From the NCBI RefSeq assembly GCF_030127145.1, contig NZ_CP126158.1:868001-932000 (forward strand): a stretch of DNA of 64,000 nucleotides, written 5' to 3'. Shown piece after piece: positions 8,822-16,515 of this stretch (position 1 is its first letter; each line of letters opens with the position of its first letter). The position numbers and the translations under genes are program-made. Below the pieces are notes generated by a model. It was given only the letters and a program-made list of their open reading frames with translations. It ran no database searches and was not told the DNA's origin. This stretch comes from Halobaculum halobium (GTDB lineage Archaea; Halobacteriota; Halobacteria; Halobacteriales; Haloferacaceae).

Positions 8822-9244
8822 TTATCCCAGTAATCGGCTGTGTTCGACCTTCATACACCGATCCTGTGTGGTCAGCAGACCGGCGCCCTCGGCGCGCGCG
8901 AGCGCCTCGTCGTCGGTGATGCCGAGTTGAAGCCACAGCCCCTCCACGTCGCCGCGGGCCTCGTGGCGTGCGAGCACGTCGTCGACGATGTCCGACACCT
9001 CTTCGCTCGGGCGGAACACGTCGACCAACGCGATCTCCTCCTCGACGTCCGCGAGCGAGTCGTACGCCTCGCGGCCGAGAATCTCGTCGGCGTAGGGATT
9101 CACCGGGATCACCTCGTAGCCGCGTTCCTGCAGGTACGCGGGGATGTCGTGGGCGGCCTTCCCCGGCGTGCTCGAACACCCTACGACCGCGACAGGGTCC
9201 ATCGACAGCAACTCGTGCAGGCCGTCGTCATCGGTGACTGGCAT
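8822..9244 (-). CDS. CoA-binding domain protein
   Basis: A 140-residue single-domain protein with a Rossmann-like CoA-binding fold. The glycine-containing first loop reads VAVVGCSSTPGKAAHDIP, followed by GYEVIPVNPYADEILG and a C-terminal segment LWLQLGITDDEA that is typical of the stand-alone YccU-like group. Function is unknown in most members. The ATG at 9244 was preferred to an extension to 9271. It is 82 bases upstream of menD on the same strand and may share its transcript. Confidence 0.85.
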   Translation of the reverse strand: MPVTDDDGLHELLSMDPVAVVGCSSTPGKAAHDIPAYLQERGYEVIPVNPYADEILGREAYDSLADVEEEIALVDVFRPSEEVSDIVDDVLARHEARGDVEGLWLQLGITDDEALARAEGAGLLTTQDRCMKVEHSRLLG

Positions 9245-9315
9245 GCTCGAGCGTCCGCCTCCATCGGTCAAAAGGGTTCGTCCGGATCGAACGCGCCGCG
9301 GCGGCGACCTGCGTG

Positions 9316-9924
9316 TCAGGCGTTCGCCAGCCTGACCGACGGCTCGCCGTCCTCGCTGGTCTCGATGATCCCGTCGAACAGTTGCTTCAGGGTGTTCATC
9401 GTTTGGTCGTCGTGGGCCGTGGAGTCGAGACAGTACAGCCCGAGGCCGTCGACGCTTTGGATCCGCCCTGTGAACACGTGGAGGAACCGGAACACTGTCT
9501 GGAGATCCGAGTACATCAACAGCGTCGACAGCGAGTGGACCATGACGCGGTTCTGTCGGATGCCGCGGTCCTTGTAGAACGCCTCCAGGAACGACGAGAG
9601 CTTGATCCCGATGCCGGTCATATCCACCGGAGAGGAGGTGTACTTGATGCGGTCGCTGTCGCGCACGTCGTTGACGCCCTGCTGGCGCGTGACGGTGTCG
9701 ACGACCGCGACTGGCCGACCCTCGTACGGTTCGCGCTTCTCGAACTGTTTCAGAAGGCGATCCGCCGAGTCTTTGGTCGTCACCATGATCGCGCCCTCAC
9801 CGTTTCGCGTTCCCTCCGCGAGTACGTCGAGCGCGAGTTCGCGCTTCCCGCTCAGCGGGGGACCGGTGAGGAGAACGTTCGATCCGGGCTCGATCTCCGC
9901 CCCGAGCGCCTCTACCTCATACAT
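9316..9924 (-). CDS. RecA/RAD55-like single-domain ATPase
   Basis: A 202-residue RecA-superfamily protein of the haloarchaeal KaiC/RAD55-like type. The Walker A loop is GPPLSGKREL (about residues 21-30), and a Walker-B-like strand appears in the NRVMVHSLSTLLMYSD region, although without an obvious acidic pair. Such proteins are often signalling or gas-vesicle/archaellum-associated ATPases in haloarchaea, but nothing nearby assigns a role. Length is about that of one RecA core, without output domains. The ATG at 9924 begins the first beta strand. Confidence 0.75.
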   Translation of the reverse strand: MYEVEALGAEIEPGSNVLLTGPPLSGKRELALDVLAEGTRNGEGAIMVTTKDSADRLLKQFEKREPYEGRPVAVVDTVTRQQGVNDVRDSDRIKYTSSPVDMTGIGIKLSSFLEAFYKDRGIRQNRVMVHSLSTLLMYSDLQTVFRFLHVFTGRIQSVDGLGLYCLDSTAHDDQTMNTLKQLFDGIIETSEDGEPSVRLANA

Positions 9925-10077
9925 AGAATGCCTCCGCGAACCGATCGGCGCAGACGGCGCGCTCTCGCGGGCTCGTCGTTCGCTCCGTCTCGCCGGGAGT
10001 CATCCAACTACACATGGGTTGCCGTGAGCCGGTATTATTCTTTATGATTAGCTGGACGACGTGACGCCCCTCGGTGG

Positions 10078-10923
10078 TCATCCCATCACCGCCACGGCTC
10101 GGCCAGCGACGAACGCCGCCGCCGCGAGAAACGTCCCGCGTTTGATCCACCGCTGTGCCGTCCCCGGATCCCGGAATCCCCAGGCGGTCGCGCCGAGCAT
10201 CGTCGCGTCCGCGGGCACGACGACCGCGAGATACGCCAGACCGAACGTCCCGTCGACGTAGGGTATGGCGCTCGCAAGCGTCGCCGTCACCATCGCGACC
10301 GTCGCGAGCGCGAGCGCGGGCCGCTCGCCGACGACGATCGGAAGCGTCCGGAGCCCCTCCTCGCGGTCTCCGGCCACGTCCTCGACATCCTTTACCACCT
10401 CGCGCGCGAACGTCGCCGTCGCGGCCAGCCCGAACAGCGTCCACGTCGGCGGCGCGACCGGCCCGACCGCGGCCGCCCCGAACAGAAACGTCGAGCCGGT
10501 GAGGGAGGCGACGACCGCGTTTCCCACCGCCGGCAACCCCTTGAACAGTTGCGTGTACGCCAGCAGTGCCAGGAGGTTCACAACCGCGATTACCAGCGCC
10601 AGCGGCGGCAGCGACAGCGCCGCGGCCGTGGCGATCAGAAACAGCGCGGCCGCGAACCCCGCCGCCTCGCGGGCCGAAACCCGGCCGCTCGGGATCGGCC
10701 GCTCTGGCCGGTTCACGGCGTCGATGTCGCGGTCGAAGTAGTCGTTGACCGCGTTCCCGGCGCCCGTCGCCGCCGCGGTCGCGATCACCGCGGCCGCGAC
10801 CGCCCAAGCCGCGTCAAGCCCGCCCGCGACGAACGAGCCGACGAAGGTGAGCGACCCCGCTGCGACCGCGTTGCCGACGCGGGCGAGTTCGAGGTACCCG
10901 CCGATCGTCCGAATCGCGTCCAT
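10078..10923 (-). CDS. Digeranylgeranylglyceryl phosphate synthase
   Basis: This UbiA-family membrane enzyme adds the second geranylgeranyl chain to GGGP, building the archaeal diether lipid core. The 281-residue protein has eight to nine hydrophobic segments. The first Asp motif is NDYFDRDID (60-68), followed by NRPERPIPSG, which is characteristic of DGGGP synthases. The second is KDVEDVAGDREEG. The NRPxRPIPSG segment separates it from the MenA paralogue at 2992-3939. Confidence 0.92.
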   Translation of the reverse strand: MDAIRTIGGYLELARVGNAVAAGSLTFVGSFVAGGLDAAWAVAAAVIATAAATGAGNAVNDYFDRDIDAVNRPERPIPSGRVSAREAAGFAAALFLIATAAALSLPPLALVIAVVNLLALLAYTQLFKGLPAVGNAVVASLTGSTFLFGAAAVGPVAPPTWTLFGLAATATFAREVVKDVEDVAGDREEGLRTLPIVVGERPALALATVAMVTATLASAIPYVDGTFGLAYLAVVVPADATMLGATAWGFRDPGTAQRWIKRGTFLAAAAFVAGRAVAVMG

Positions 10924-11263
10924 CGTTCGCGGTCACCGGCCGGTTGGGGATAAAGGGCGCGGGAAGAACGCGACGCCGGTGAGCGCTTGGGCGGAGAGAT
11001 CGCCCCGCGGCGAGCGTGTTCGGGCGGCGGAGTCCGAACAGCCGGTGTCGCTCTCCCGCCGTGGTCTGCGACCACGCGGAGAGCCCGACGCCGGAGCTCA
11101 CGCAGCATGGTACCGAACCAACGCCCGCCCGACTATCTCCTCGCCTCGAGCCGTAGTGGCCGTCGCTATCGGTCGATGACTGCCAACTGTTGTCTATCTC
11201 TTTGGTTCCCCGATCGATTCGAAGCGCGGGACTTAAGCGGGGCTGCCGGAAACAGACAGGTGC
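10924..11263. other. Intergenic stretch before tRNA-Arg
   Basis: These 340 bases lie between the divergent DGGGP synthase gene and the tRNA. I see no convincing protein-coding frame and no repeat. The last 35 bases hold the likely tRNA promoter. Confidence 0.5.
11232..11237 (+). promoter_or_regulatory. Probable TATA-like box of tRNA-Arg
   Basis: CTTAAG lies about 27-32 bases before the tRNA 5' end, the usual archaeal TATA position. Support is position and AT content only. Confidence 0.4.
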
Positions 11264-11338
11264 GGGCGCTTAGCTCAGTCTGGACAGAGTGCTTGGCTTC
11301 GGACCAAGTTGCCGCGGGTTCAAATCCTGCAGCGCCCA
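11264..11338 (+). tRNA. tRNA-Arg (anticodon TCG)
   Basis: The sequence folds as a complete cloverleaf of 75 bases including the discriminator A. The acceptor stem GGGCGCT/AGCGCCC is perfectly paired. The D stem is GCTC/GAGT with a 10-base loop. The anticodon stem is CTTGG/CCAAG with loop CTTCGGA, giving anticodon TCG (reads CGA, Arg). The variable region is five bases and the T arm is GCGGG-TTCAAAT-CCTGC. No CCA is encoded. The composition of the DNA changes immediately downstream, so this tRNA is a likely insertion site for the island at 11339-16237, although I could not find a duplicated 3' end. Confidence 0.95.
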
Positions 11339-11523
11339 TTCCTTCGCCGCCCGTTCCACCTCCAACCGGAGGTTCTCCGTACAGGCCCTCTCGACACCAA
11401 ATCCGGCGTTTGAACCTTCTCTGAACTCCCCACTTTCTGAGCGTTCAAATGGAATTCCCATGTGTTGGTCTGAGCTGCCGAGATGGCCACTCGGTCTGGT
11501 TTTGCCGGAAAACAAACAATTAG

Positions 11524-11534
11524 TCTTTTTTATT
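11524..11534 (+). promoter_or_regulatory. AT-rich TATA element for the membrane-protein gene at 11555
   Basis: A T-rich run (CTTTTTTATTT) is centred about 26 bases before the ATG at 11555, the spacing expected for a leaderless haloarchaeal transcript. It is one of the most AT-rich spots in the window. Confidence 0.5.
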
Positions 11535-11554
11535 TCTGTGTCTCCTGAACGTGG

Positions 11555-13138
11555 ATGTATGGGAAGTTGATAAAAGATGGCCCTAGTGTCGGGCTTGTTG
11601 CGACTTTTGGGGGTATCGAACTCGTTTTACGATCGTTCGGGGAATCATCATCCCCAGCTACCGATTTTATTGCCTCGGCGACGAGCCTCTTCGGAAGTGA
11701 AATCGTTACTTCGCCTATCCTATCTTGGAGTATCGGATGGATGTTTTTGGGAAGTTTAGCATATCAGATCTTCTACCGGGTTGATGTCCTCCAAGACGAG
11801 GCTCATGTCAGCCGTCGGTCTGCCTATTTCGCTGGAGCCGCTCTTGCGACACTCATTGGAGCAGGACTTACGTGGCGTGTCTTTGGGTTGGTAGTCTCAT
11901 ATGGATCTATCCCGCCTGTCATTGCTGATGGTATTATCCAAGCCACATTGCTTCTCGCGTTGATTCTCATACTCATGTCTGACAACCCAGTTACTGATGG
12001 ACAACTCGCGGTAGTACTCGGTGCAGCGATGATGATCGCTGCGATGCTGTATCCTCTTCCCGAGGTTGCTGTTATTGTCTGGTTCATTACGGGTATTGGC
12101 GTCAACAGAATTCCGTTAGGGCCCCAGCTCAAGCAAGTTCTCAATGATCCGGTTGAACGATTGATGATTGGCGTCGCCGCAACGACAGTAAATATACGGG
12201 GTTTTGTGTCCGCATTGTATATCATCGCGGGACTTATTCTCTCTGTAGCAGTATTTCTTGATTCACCAGGAACCATTGAGCAAAACATCCGAACTCTCGT
12301 TGTGAGCTTCACAACCGGGTCAGGTTCTGGGGATTTCGCCGTTTCAACAGTTGAAGAAGTCGCATTTCTGAGCTTGACCGCTTTCGCGCCAGCAGTGTAC
12401 GGTGTTTGGTACTGGTTGCGAGTTACAGAACGACTGCCGTTCGCCTTGGGACTGGCAGCAGACCCAACGGAAGACGATTCAGGATCCGGTCGGTTTGGTG
12501 TGCGAGAATGGGGGCCAGATGATAGCGGTGGGGATCATACCGAAGTCGAGGGTGTAGCGTATCGACCAATTCCCCCTGGATTTGGAATCCCAATTGTTCT
12601 TCTCTTCGCACCGTTACTCGTCTACGTTGATTCCACATCAGAGATCTCGTCGGGAACCATTCCGCGTGGCTATCTCATCGCCGCGGGGTCCGCTGCCATC
12701 CTAGCAATTGGGACTATTGGCATCACCATCATACGGGCACGGACTATGTCAGAATACGACTCGGACGCTCCGACGGTTGCTGCTTGGGCCCTTGCGCTGC
12801 AACTAGCGTTCGTTGCATTACTGGGTCCTACTGAAGTCACGTCTGTTATCAACAATTTCCTGACAGGTCAACGCTTAGGTGTTGATCTCACTGCTGTCGG
12901 GTCTGCACTTGCGGGCGCTATTATTTTGGGCGCGCTGGTGGTTCTTCCCTCGAAGATTCCCAAGATCGCGGATGCGAATCCGGTGCTTGGCATGAGCCTC
13001 CTTGCTGTCGTGTTCGGAGTAGTAGTGGCCGTGATTGGCGCAGGAAATACGCTTGTGGGTGGTATTGCCGGAATAGCGGTTATTGCTGGTATTGCTGGGG
13101 TTGTTATTGGATCCATAGTAGAAATTAGTGATTTTTGA
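11555..13138 (+). CDS. Large polytopic membrane protein of the island, family unknown
   Basis: The 527-residue protein has about twelve to fourteen hydrophobic segments and one long soluble acidic loop (about residues 298-340, rich in Asp, Ser and Gly). The last two or three segments form a Gly/Ala/Val/Ile-rich hairpin. I recognise no transporter signature, nucleotide-binding site or catalytic motif. Codon use is strikingly different from neighbouring genes, with many A- or T-ending codons, indicating acquired DNA. It starts with a promoter-spaced ATG and is the first gene after tRNA-Arg. Other proteins of the island are on the opposite strand or further downstream. Confidence 0.8.
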   Translation: MYGKLIKDGPSVGLVATFGGIELVLRSFGESSSPATDFIASATSLFGSEIVTSPILSWSIGWMFLGSLAYQIFYRVDVLQDEAHVSRRSAYFAGAALATLIGAGLTWRVFGLVVSYGSIPPVIADGIIQATLLLALILILMSDNPVTDGQLAVVLGAAMMIAAMLYPLPEVAVIVWFITGIGVNRIPLGPQLKQVLNDPVERLMIGVAATTVNIRGFVSALYIIAGLILSVAVFLDSPGTIEQNIRTLVVSFTTGSGSGDFAVSTVEEVAFLSLTAFAPAVYGVWYWLRVTERLPFALGLAADPTEDDSGSGRFGVREWGPDDSGGDHTEVEGVAYRPIPPGFGIPIVLLFAPLLVYVDSTSEISSGTIPRGYLIAAGSAAILAIGTIGITIIRARTMSEYDSDAPTVAAWALALQLAFVALLGPTEVTSVINNFLTGQRLGVDLTAVGSALAGAIILGALVVLPSKIPKIADANPVLGMSLLAVVFGVVVAVIGAGNTLVGGIAGIAVIAGIAGVVIGSIVEISDF

Positions 13139-13408
13139 CAGACAAGTACGTAATGGGCATCTTAGTGTTGAAAATATATTGCGTTTCTATAGCTCATACA
13201 CTATCGGATTTGTCATCATCTCCTTCATAGACGGAAGTTGTCCGAACACTATTTCATCTGTATCTATCATCAAGCGTCGACGGTCCCCCTGCGCATCTTC
13301 TTGGGACCGCGATCGACGTGCATCCCTCCCTCTCACTTCATAGGGAGCGGGCCGATGGGGAGGCGGCGCGCGAGTGGCCCCTGTGGGTTCGAGCGCGCTC
13401 CGAGCCGG
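13139..13408. other. Gene-free island spacer
   Basis: The first half of this 270-base gap between convergent genes is AT-rich and the second half returns to high GC near 13265. No repeat, RNA or coding frame stands out. The abrupt shift may mark a join between DNA of two origins. Confidence 0.4.
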
Positions 13409-14200
13409 CTACTCGACGAACTCCAAGTTTTCTGGCTTGTACGTGTACAGCGTGATTTCCTGGTCGTCACAGTACGACGAGAGCAACGCCTCGCTGAATC
13501 CCTGCCAGTCGCCCGGTCCCTCGTCCAACGAACTGGGGAACGCTACCCGGACTGCCTCGCTGTCGAGTTCCTGACCGTAGAGTTCGACCTTCGTCTCCGG
13601 CGGCAGCACCTCGACGACGACCGCCTCTGACGCCTCCTGGTCGTCGGCCCGCTTCACCCGATCACCCGGCTGGAACGGGTTGTCCGGCTTCTGGTTCATG
13701 TGTGCCGTGTTCGGTCCGAGGTCCTGCAGGCTGTTCATCGGCTGCGCCGCCAGGTGCTGCAACTTCTCGGGCTCGTCGCCGGAGTACGCCTCCCCCGTTC
13801 GGACCTTCGATTTCAGAACTGCCATGTGCTCCCAGCCGAGGAGGATCAGCGAGTCCTCGTTATCGCGGTGCCACGCCATCACGATGATGTCGTCCTCCGA
13901 GTCGTTCTCGACGAGCGTTCGCGGGAGGAAGGCAGCCACATCACGCGAGGTCTTGACGTCGATATTGTACCCGAACACCTCGAAATCGTGTCCCGAGAAG
14001 CTTTCAGGATTACATCGCCGCATCGCGTCCTCGTTCTCCCATTCCCACATCTCTGCCGGGACGTATTCTCGACAGAACTGCTCGAACGCGATCTCCCCGA
14101 GGTTCCCCACGCGCTTCTTTCCGACGTCCTCCGCACCCTGCTGTTTCGCCTGGTAGTCAGCTCGGGACCGATCGATCTCGTCTGGCGTGAACTGATACAC
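13409..14200 (-). CDS. Protein with PD-(D/E)XK nuclease-like motif
   Basis: A 263-residue soluble protein. Residues 33-83 read like a PD-(D/E)XK core: a helix with Glu36 (GNLGEIAFEQF), then Asp72 (GHDFEVFG) and the strand IDVKTS with Asp81 and Lys83. This layout is found in restriction endonucleases, Holliday-junction and repair nucleases. The C-terminal part (about 170-263) has a small beta-rich region of unknown type (GDRVKRADDQEASEAVVVEVLPP). The GTG start at 14200 is supported by a TATAAA box 26-31 bases upstream. No partner methylase adjoins it. Nuclease activity is inferred from the motif alone. Confidence 0.75.
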   Translation of the reverse strand: MYQFTPDEIDRSRADYQAKQQGAEDVGKKRVGNLGEIAFEQFCREYVPAEMWEWENEDAMRRCNPESFSGHDFEVFGYNIDVKTSRDVAAFLPRTLVENDSEDDIIVMAWHRDNEDSLILLGWEHMAVLKSKVRTGEAYSGDEPEKLQHLAAQPMNSLQDLGPNTAHMNQKPDNPFQPGDRVKRADDQEASEAVVVEVLPPETKVELYGQELDSEAVRVAFPSSLDEGPGDWQGFSEALLSSYCDDQEITLYTYKPENLEFVE

Positions 14201-14225
14201 TATTCACCGCACTGCGAAGTTGTAC

Positions 14226-14231
14226 TTTATA
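14226..14231 (-). promoter_or_regulatory. TATA box of the PD-(D/E)XK gene at 14200
   Basis: TATAAA on the minus strand sits 26-31 bases before the GTG at 14200, exactly where a leaderless haloarchaeal promoter is expected. It decides in favour of the GTG start. Confidence 0.6.
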
Positions 14232-14286
14232 CGTACCTGTCCAAATTGGCTGTTTTCGTATTCAGGGTAATCTTGTCGCCGAGCCC

Positions 14287-14601
14287 TTAGAGATCGTCCT
14301 CGTCGAGTTCCCCAACGAGATACGCTTCTCCTTTCTCGGTGATCCGGTAGTTCCCTTGCCCGGTGTCGGTTTTCGTCACTATGTGGTGGTCAAGAAGTTC
14401 TGAAAGACGAGAAGAAATGTGTTGTCGCGTGAGATCGAGATTCGCACTCATTATCGAGGGCGACAGAATGAGGCCGGATTCCTTGAGAAGTTCGGTTTTC
14501 CCGACGCGACACCGGCCGTAAACCACGTAGAAGTCGTGGCCCGGCGACTCGAACGCCGTGTCGAGGGCGTCGAGTTCCTCCGTCCGATCGTAGAAGGTCA
14601 T
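14287..14601 (-). CDS. Chimeric protein: truncated archaeal ATPase start joined to a phage-repressor-like winged helix
   Basis: The 104-residue product has two parts that normally belong to different proteins. Residues 1-41 match the beginning of archaeal P-loop ATPases of mobile elements (MTFYDRTEELDALDTAF, then the P-loop GRCRVGKTELLKE). From about residue 42 it reads as a phiH1-repressor-type winged helix (ESGLILSPSIMSANLDLTRQ, then the wing GQGNYRITEKGEAYL). The join falls at LLKE/SGL, where both parents have similar residues, suggesting recombination at short homology. The rest of the ATPase is missing, and so is the first helix of the repressor. It may still bind DNA and act as the island's regulator, or be a remnant. 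Confidence 0.72.
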   Translation of the reverse strand: MTFYDRTEELDALDTAFESPGHDFYVVYGRCRVGKTELLKESGLILSPSIMSANLDLTRQHISSRLSELLDHHIVTKTDTGQGNYRITEKGEAYLVGELDEDDL

Positions 14602-14666
14602 ACTCTGAGTAATGATTAGTACCATAATGATTGTGCCTTTCTCCCAGGCTCAACGTCATCCCCATC

Positions 14667-14673
14667 TTCATAA
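14667..14673 (+). promoter_or_regulatory. TATA-like box of the nuclease-like gene at 14697
   Basis: TTCATAA ends 24 bases before the ATG at 14697, consistent with a leaderless start. The divergent promoter of the chimeric repressor gene (start 14601) lies in the same 95-base gap, so a regulator bound here could control both. Confidence 0.4.
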
Positions 14674-14696
14674 GCTGGTGATAGCATTATCCCGCC

Positions 14697-15938
14697 ATGG
14701 CAAGTGCGGCGTCGCCGCTCTCGGAACCACGCGTGTTGGCGCACGCGAAGCGCCGCCTGTTCCCAGATGATGCCGACGACGGGTACGCGGTCGTCGATAC
14801 CCAGTTCTCATCCGATCAGTGGCTCGCAAACGAGTCCATCGATCCGGACATCACGGACCAACTAGCGCCTTTCAATCACGTCCGGGTCGGCTCTGGCTAC
14901 CCCGACCTCATCGGTGTTCGTCTACTGAGCGACGAGTTACTGGCCGTGGACCGCCTCGGCGATGACCCACCGCTGGTGGCGGTCGAAGCGAAAGGCCACA
15001 CAAATCGAAGTGCAGCCGACGTCGAGCGTGGAATCGTCCAGGCGTACGACCGGCTCCACGAAGCGAACGCCGCGTACGTCGCAGTCCCGGCGGATACCGT
15101 CTCACAGTCTGCTCGGACGCTGGCCCGGGAGCTGAACGTCGGCATCCTCGGCGTGACTCCCGACGGAACAGTCGATCCGGTCGAAACACCTCGAGTCGTC
15201 GGAAACCGAACGACGACCGAGACGACGGCCATCCGATTCCAGGCCAGTGCGCAAGGCGTCGCCGACAAGTCGTTCGGCCTCAATCATCCGAAGAACTACC
15301 TCGCGTATCCACTCGCTGTCTCCCACCGCCGCGAGACGGAACAGGTTCTTTCGGAGTACGTCGTACGCGCCACCGATGACGCCAGAACCGGGGCGGCCTT
15401 TCTGAACCTCATCGACGACCAGTCCGCCTCGACTCGGCTGACTCCCCTCGGACGAGAGGTTGTCAGGTTCGCGTTGCGGGAGTACGAGTCGGTCGAGGCC
15501 GCGCTAAAGGAGTTCGACGACTGGAAGCGCTCGCGGGAACGCTTCTGTGATCTAGTCCCGAAGTGGGGCATGCTCACCAGACGTGTGGTATACGATTATC
15601 CGGCAACGCAGTTGCTCGTCGAAGAACTCCAGCATATGCACGAAGACGGTATGACCGAGCCATCCCTCCCCGACGTCGTGGAGTATCTTCACGAGCTACA
15701 CCCGTCATTCACCATCGAACTGTTCGTCCGCGGTGACGACGACGTCCGGAGTCGCGTCCTGAACGCCGACGGGGAGTTACAACGTGAGCCCCTCGGCGAT
15801 GGGGGCATCTACCATTCGCCGACTGTGTTCCAGCTCAAAGCGATGCTGTATCACGCCGGCATCCTGACTTCACGGGGTGCGGAACCGTCGAACCTGAACC
15901 CACCGACCGACGAGTGGGCGTTACGCGAGTCGATATAA
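14697..15938 (+). CDS. PD-(D/E)XK nuclease-like protein with C-terminal helical region
   Basis: A 413-residue soluble protein. Residues 60-130 contain the elements of a PD-(D/E)XK core: Pro69-Asp70 (GYPDLIG), then Glu97-Ala-Lys99 (LVAVEAKGH), then a helix with Gln115-Ala-Tyr117 (GIVQAYDRL) that resembles the RecB-type QxxxY element, and a strand AYVAVP. The C-terminal half (about 240-400) looks helical and may bind DNA (LTPLGREVVRFALREYESVE). An uncharacterised nuclease of an accessory region is the best guess. It is divergent from the chimeric repressor-like gene and from the second PD-(D/E)XK protein at 13409. Its GC is intermediate between the membrane gene and the core genome. Confidence 0.75.
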   Translation: MASAASPLSEPRVLAHAKRRLFPDDADDGYAVVDTQFSSDQWLANESIDPDITDQLAPFNHVRVGSGYPDLIGVRLLSDELLAVDRLGDDPPLVAVEAKGHTNRSAADVERGIVQAYDRLHEANAAYVAVPADTVSQSARTLARELNVGILGVTPDGTVDPVETPRVVGNRTTTETTAIRFQASAQGVADKSFGLNHPKNYLAYPLAVSHRRETEQVLSEYVVRATDDARTGAAFLNLIDDQSASTRLTPLGREVVRFALREYESVEAALKEFDDWKRSRERFCDLVPKWGMLTRRVVYDYPATQLLVEELQHMHEDGMTEPSLPDVVEYLHELHPSFTIELFVRGDDDVRSRVLNADGELQREPLGDGGIYHSPTVFQLKAMLYHAGILTSRGAEPSNLNPPTDEWALRESI

Positions 15939-15996
15939 CCAGCACGGCTGGAGTTCGTTGTCAGCCAAATCGGGTCGATACTCCCCTTTGATCTAA

Positions 15997-16152
15997 TCAG
16001 GGGTGGGTTCTCAGTGGGTGCAAGTGAGACCCACCGAAGCGGAATTCGCCGAATCCCTCAGCGAGCATCTTCGGCGGGTTCTCGCCGACAGGATCGAATC
16101 GAGTGTCTGTGAGCTGTTCCAGGCGGTCCCAGTCGATGGAGACGTGTCCCAC
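15997..16152 (-). pseudogene. Possible remnant coding frame at the island's right end
   Basis: Between 15939 and 16237 the minus strand has one frame that reads like protein: from a GTG at 16152 to a TGA at 15997-15999, 51 residues containing HVSIDWDRLEQLTDTRFDP, a short Gly/Phe-rich part and HLHPLRTHP. The frame stays open further upstream but meets the next gene out of frame and has no good start. I do not recognise it. It may be the tail of a lost island gene. The rest of the gap holds nothing visible. Confidence 0.3.
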
Positions 16153-16237
16153 TGGAGCATCGTCCAGCGGGGTTGAAATCGCGGGAGACGGAAGGACCGG
16201 CGATTGGTCGTTGCGCTCGGTCTCCGTCGACTCTCGC

Positions 16238-16453
16238 TTACTCCTCCTCCAAGAGCCCCATATCCTCGACGACGAGGTCGGCGATCCGGTCGGCGAGTTC
16301 GGCCTCGACGCCGGCGACGTCCTCGCCGTCGTGGCGCGCCTCGTTGTGTCGCTCTAGTTGGTCAGCGAGGTCCGAAAGCGGCACGCGCGTCCGGGTGTCG
16401 CACTCCTCACAGACGATGGGTACGGTGGGGTCGTCGTCCCCGTCGGTGGACAT
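16238..16453 (-). CDS. Small zinc-finger-like haloarchaeal protein
   Basis: A 71-residue acidic protein with one CxxC pair (IVCEECDT) followed about 20 residues later by a His pair (ERHNEARH), a C2H2-like arrangement that could bind one zinc ion. The C-terminal helix is very acidic (GLLEEE). The ATG at 16453 gives this compact product; an extension to 16711 would be basic and arginine-rich, an out-of-character shadow of the next gene. Role unknown. Confidence 0.7.
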   Translation of the reverse strand: MSTDGDDDPTVPIVCEECDTRTRVPLSDLADQLERHNEARHDGEDVAGVEAELADRIADLVVEDMGLLEEE

Positions 16454-16515
16454 GCACGGCGCTCGTACGGGGATCATCCTAAACGGGTCGGTTCGACCGT
16501 GTTGGACCGTCGGCG

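Noticed and set aside
11110-11274. Small plus-strand frame before the tRNA
   Set aside because: It runs into the tRNA gene and has no domain, charge or hydrophobic pattern typical of real proteins here.
11310-16237. attR copy of the tRNA-Arg 3' end
   Set aside because: I looked for a repeat of the T-arm and acceptor sequence up to 16.3 kb and saw none, so integration at the tRNA remains an inference.
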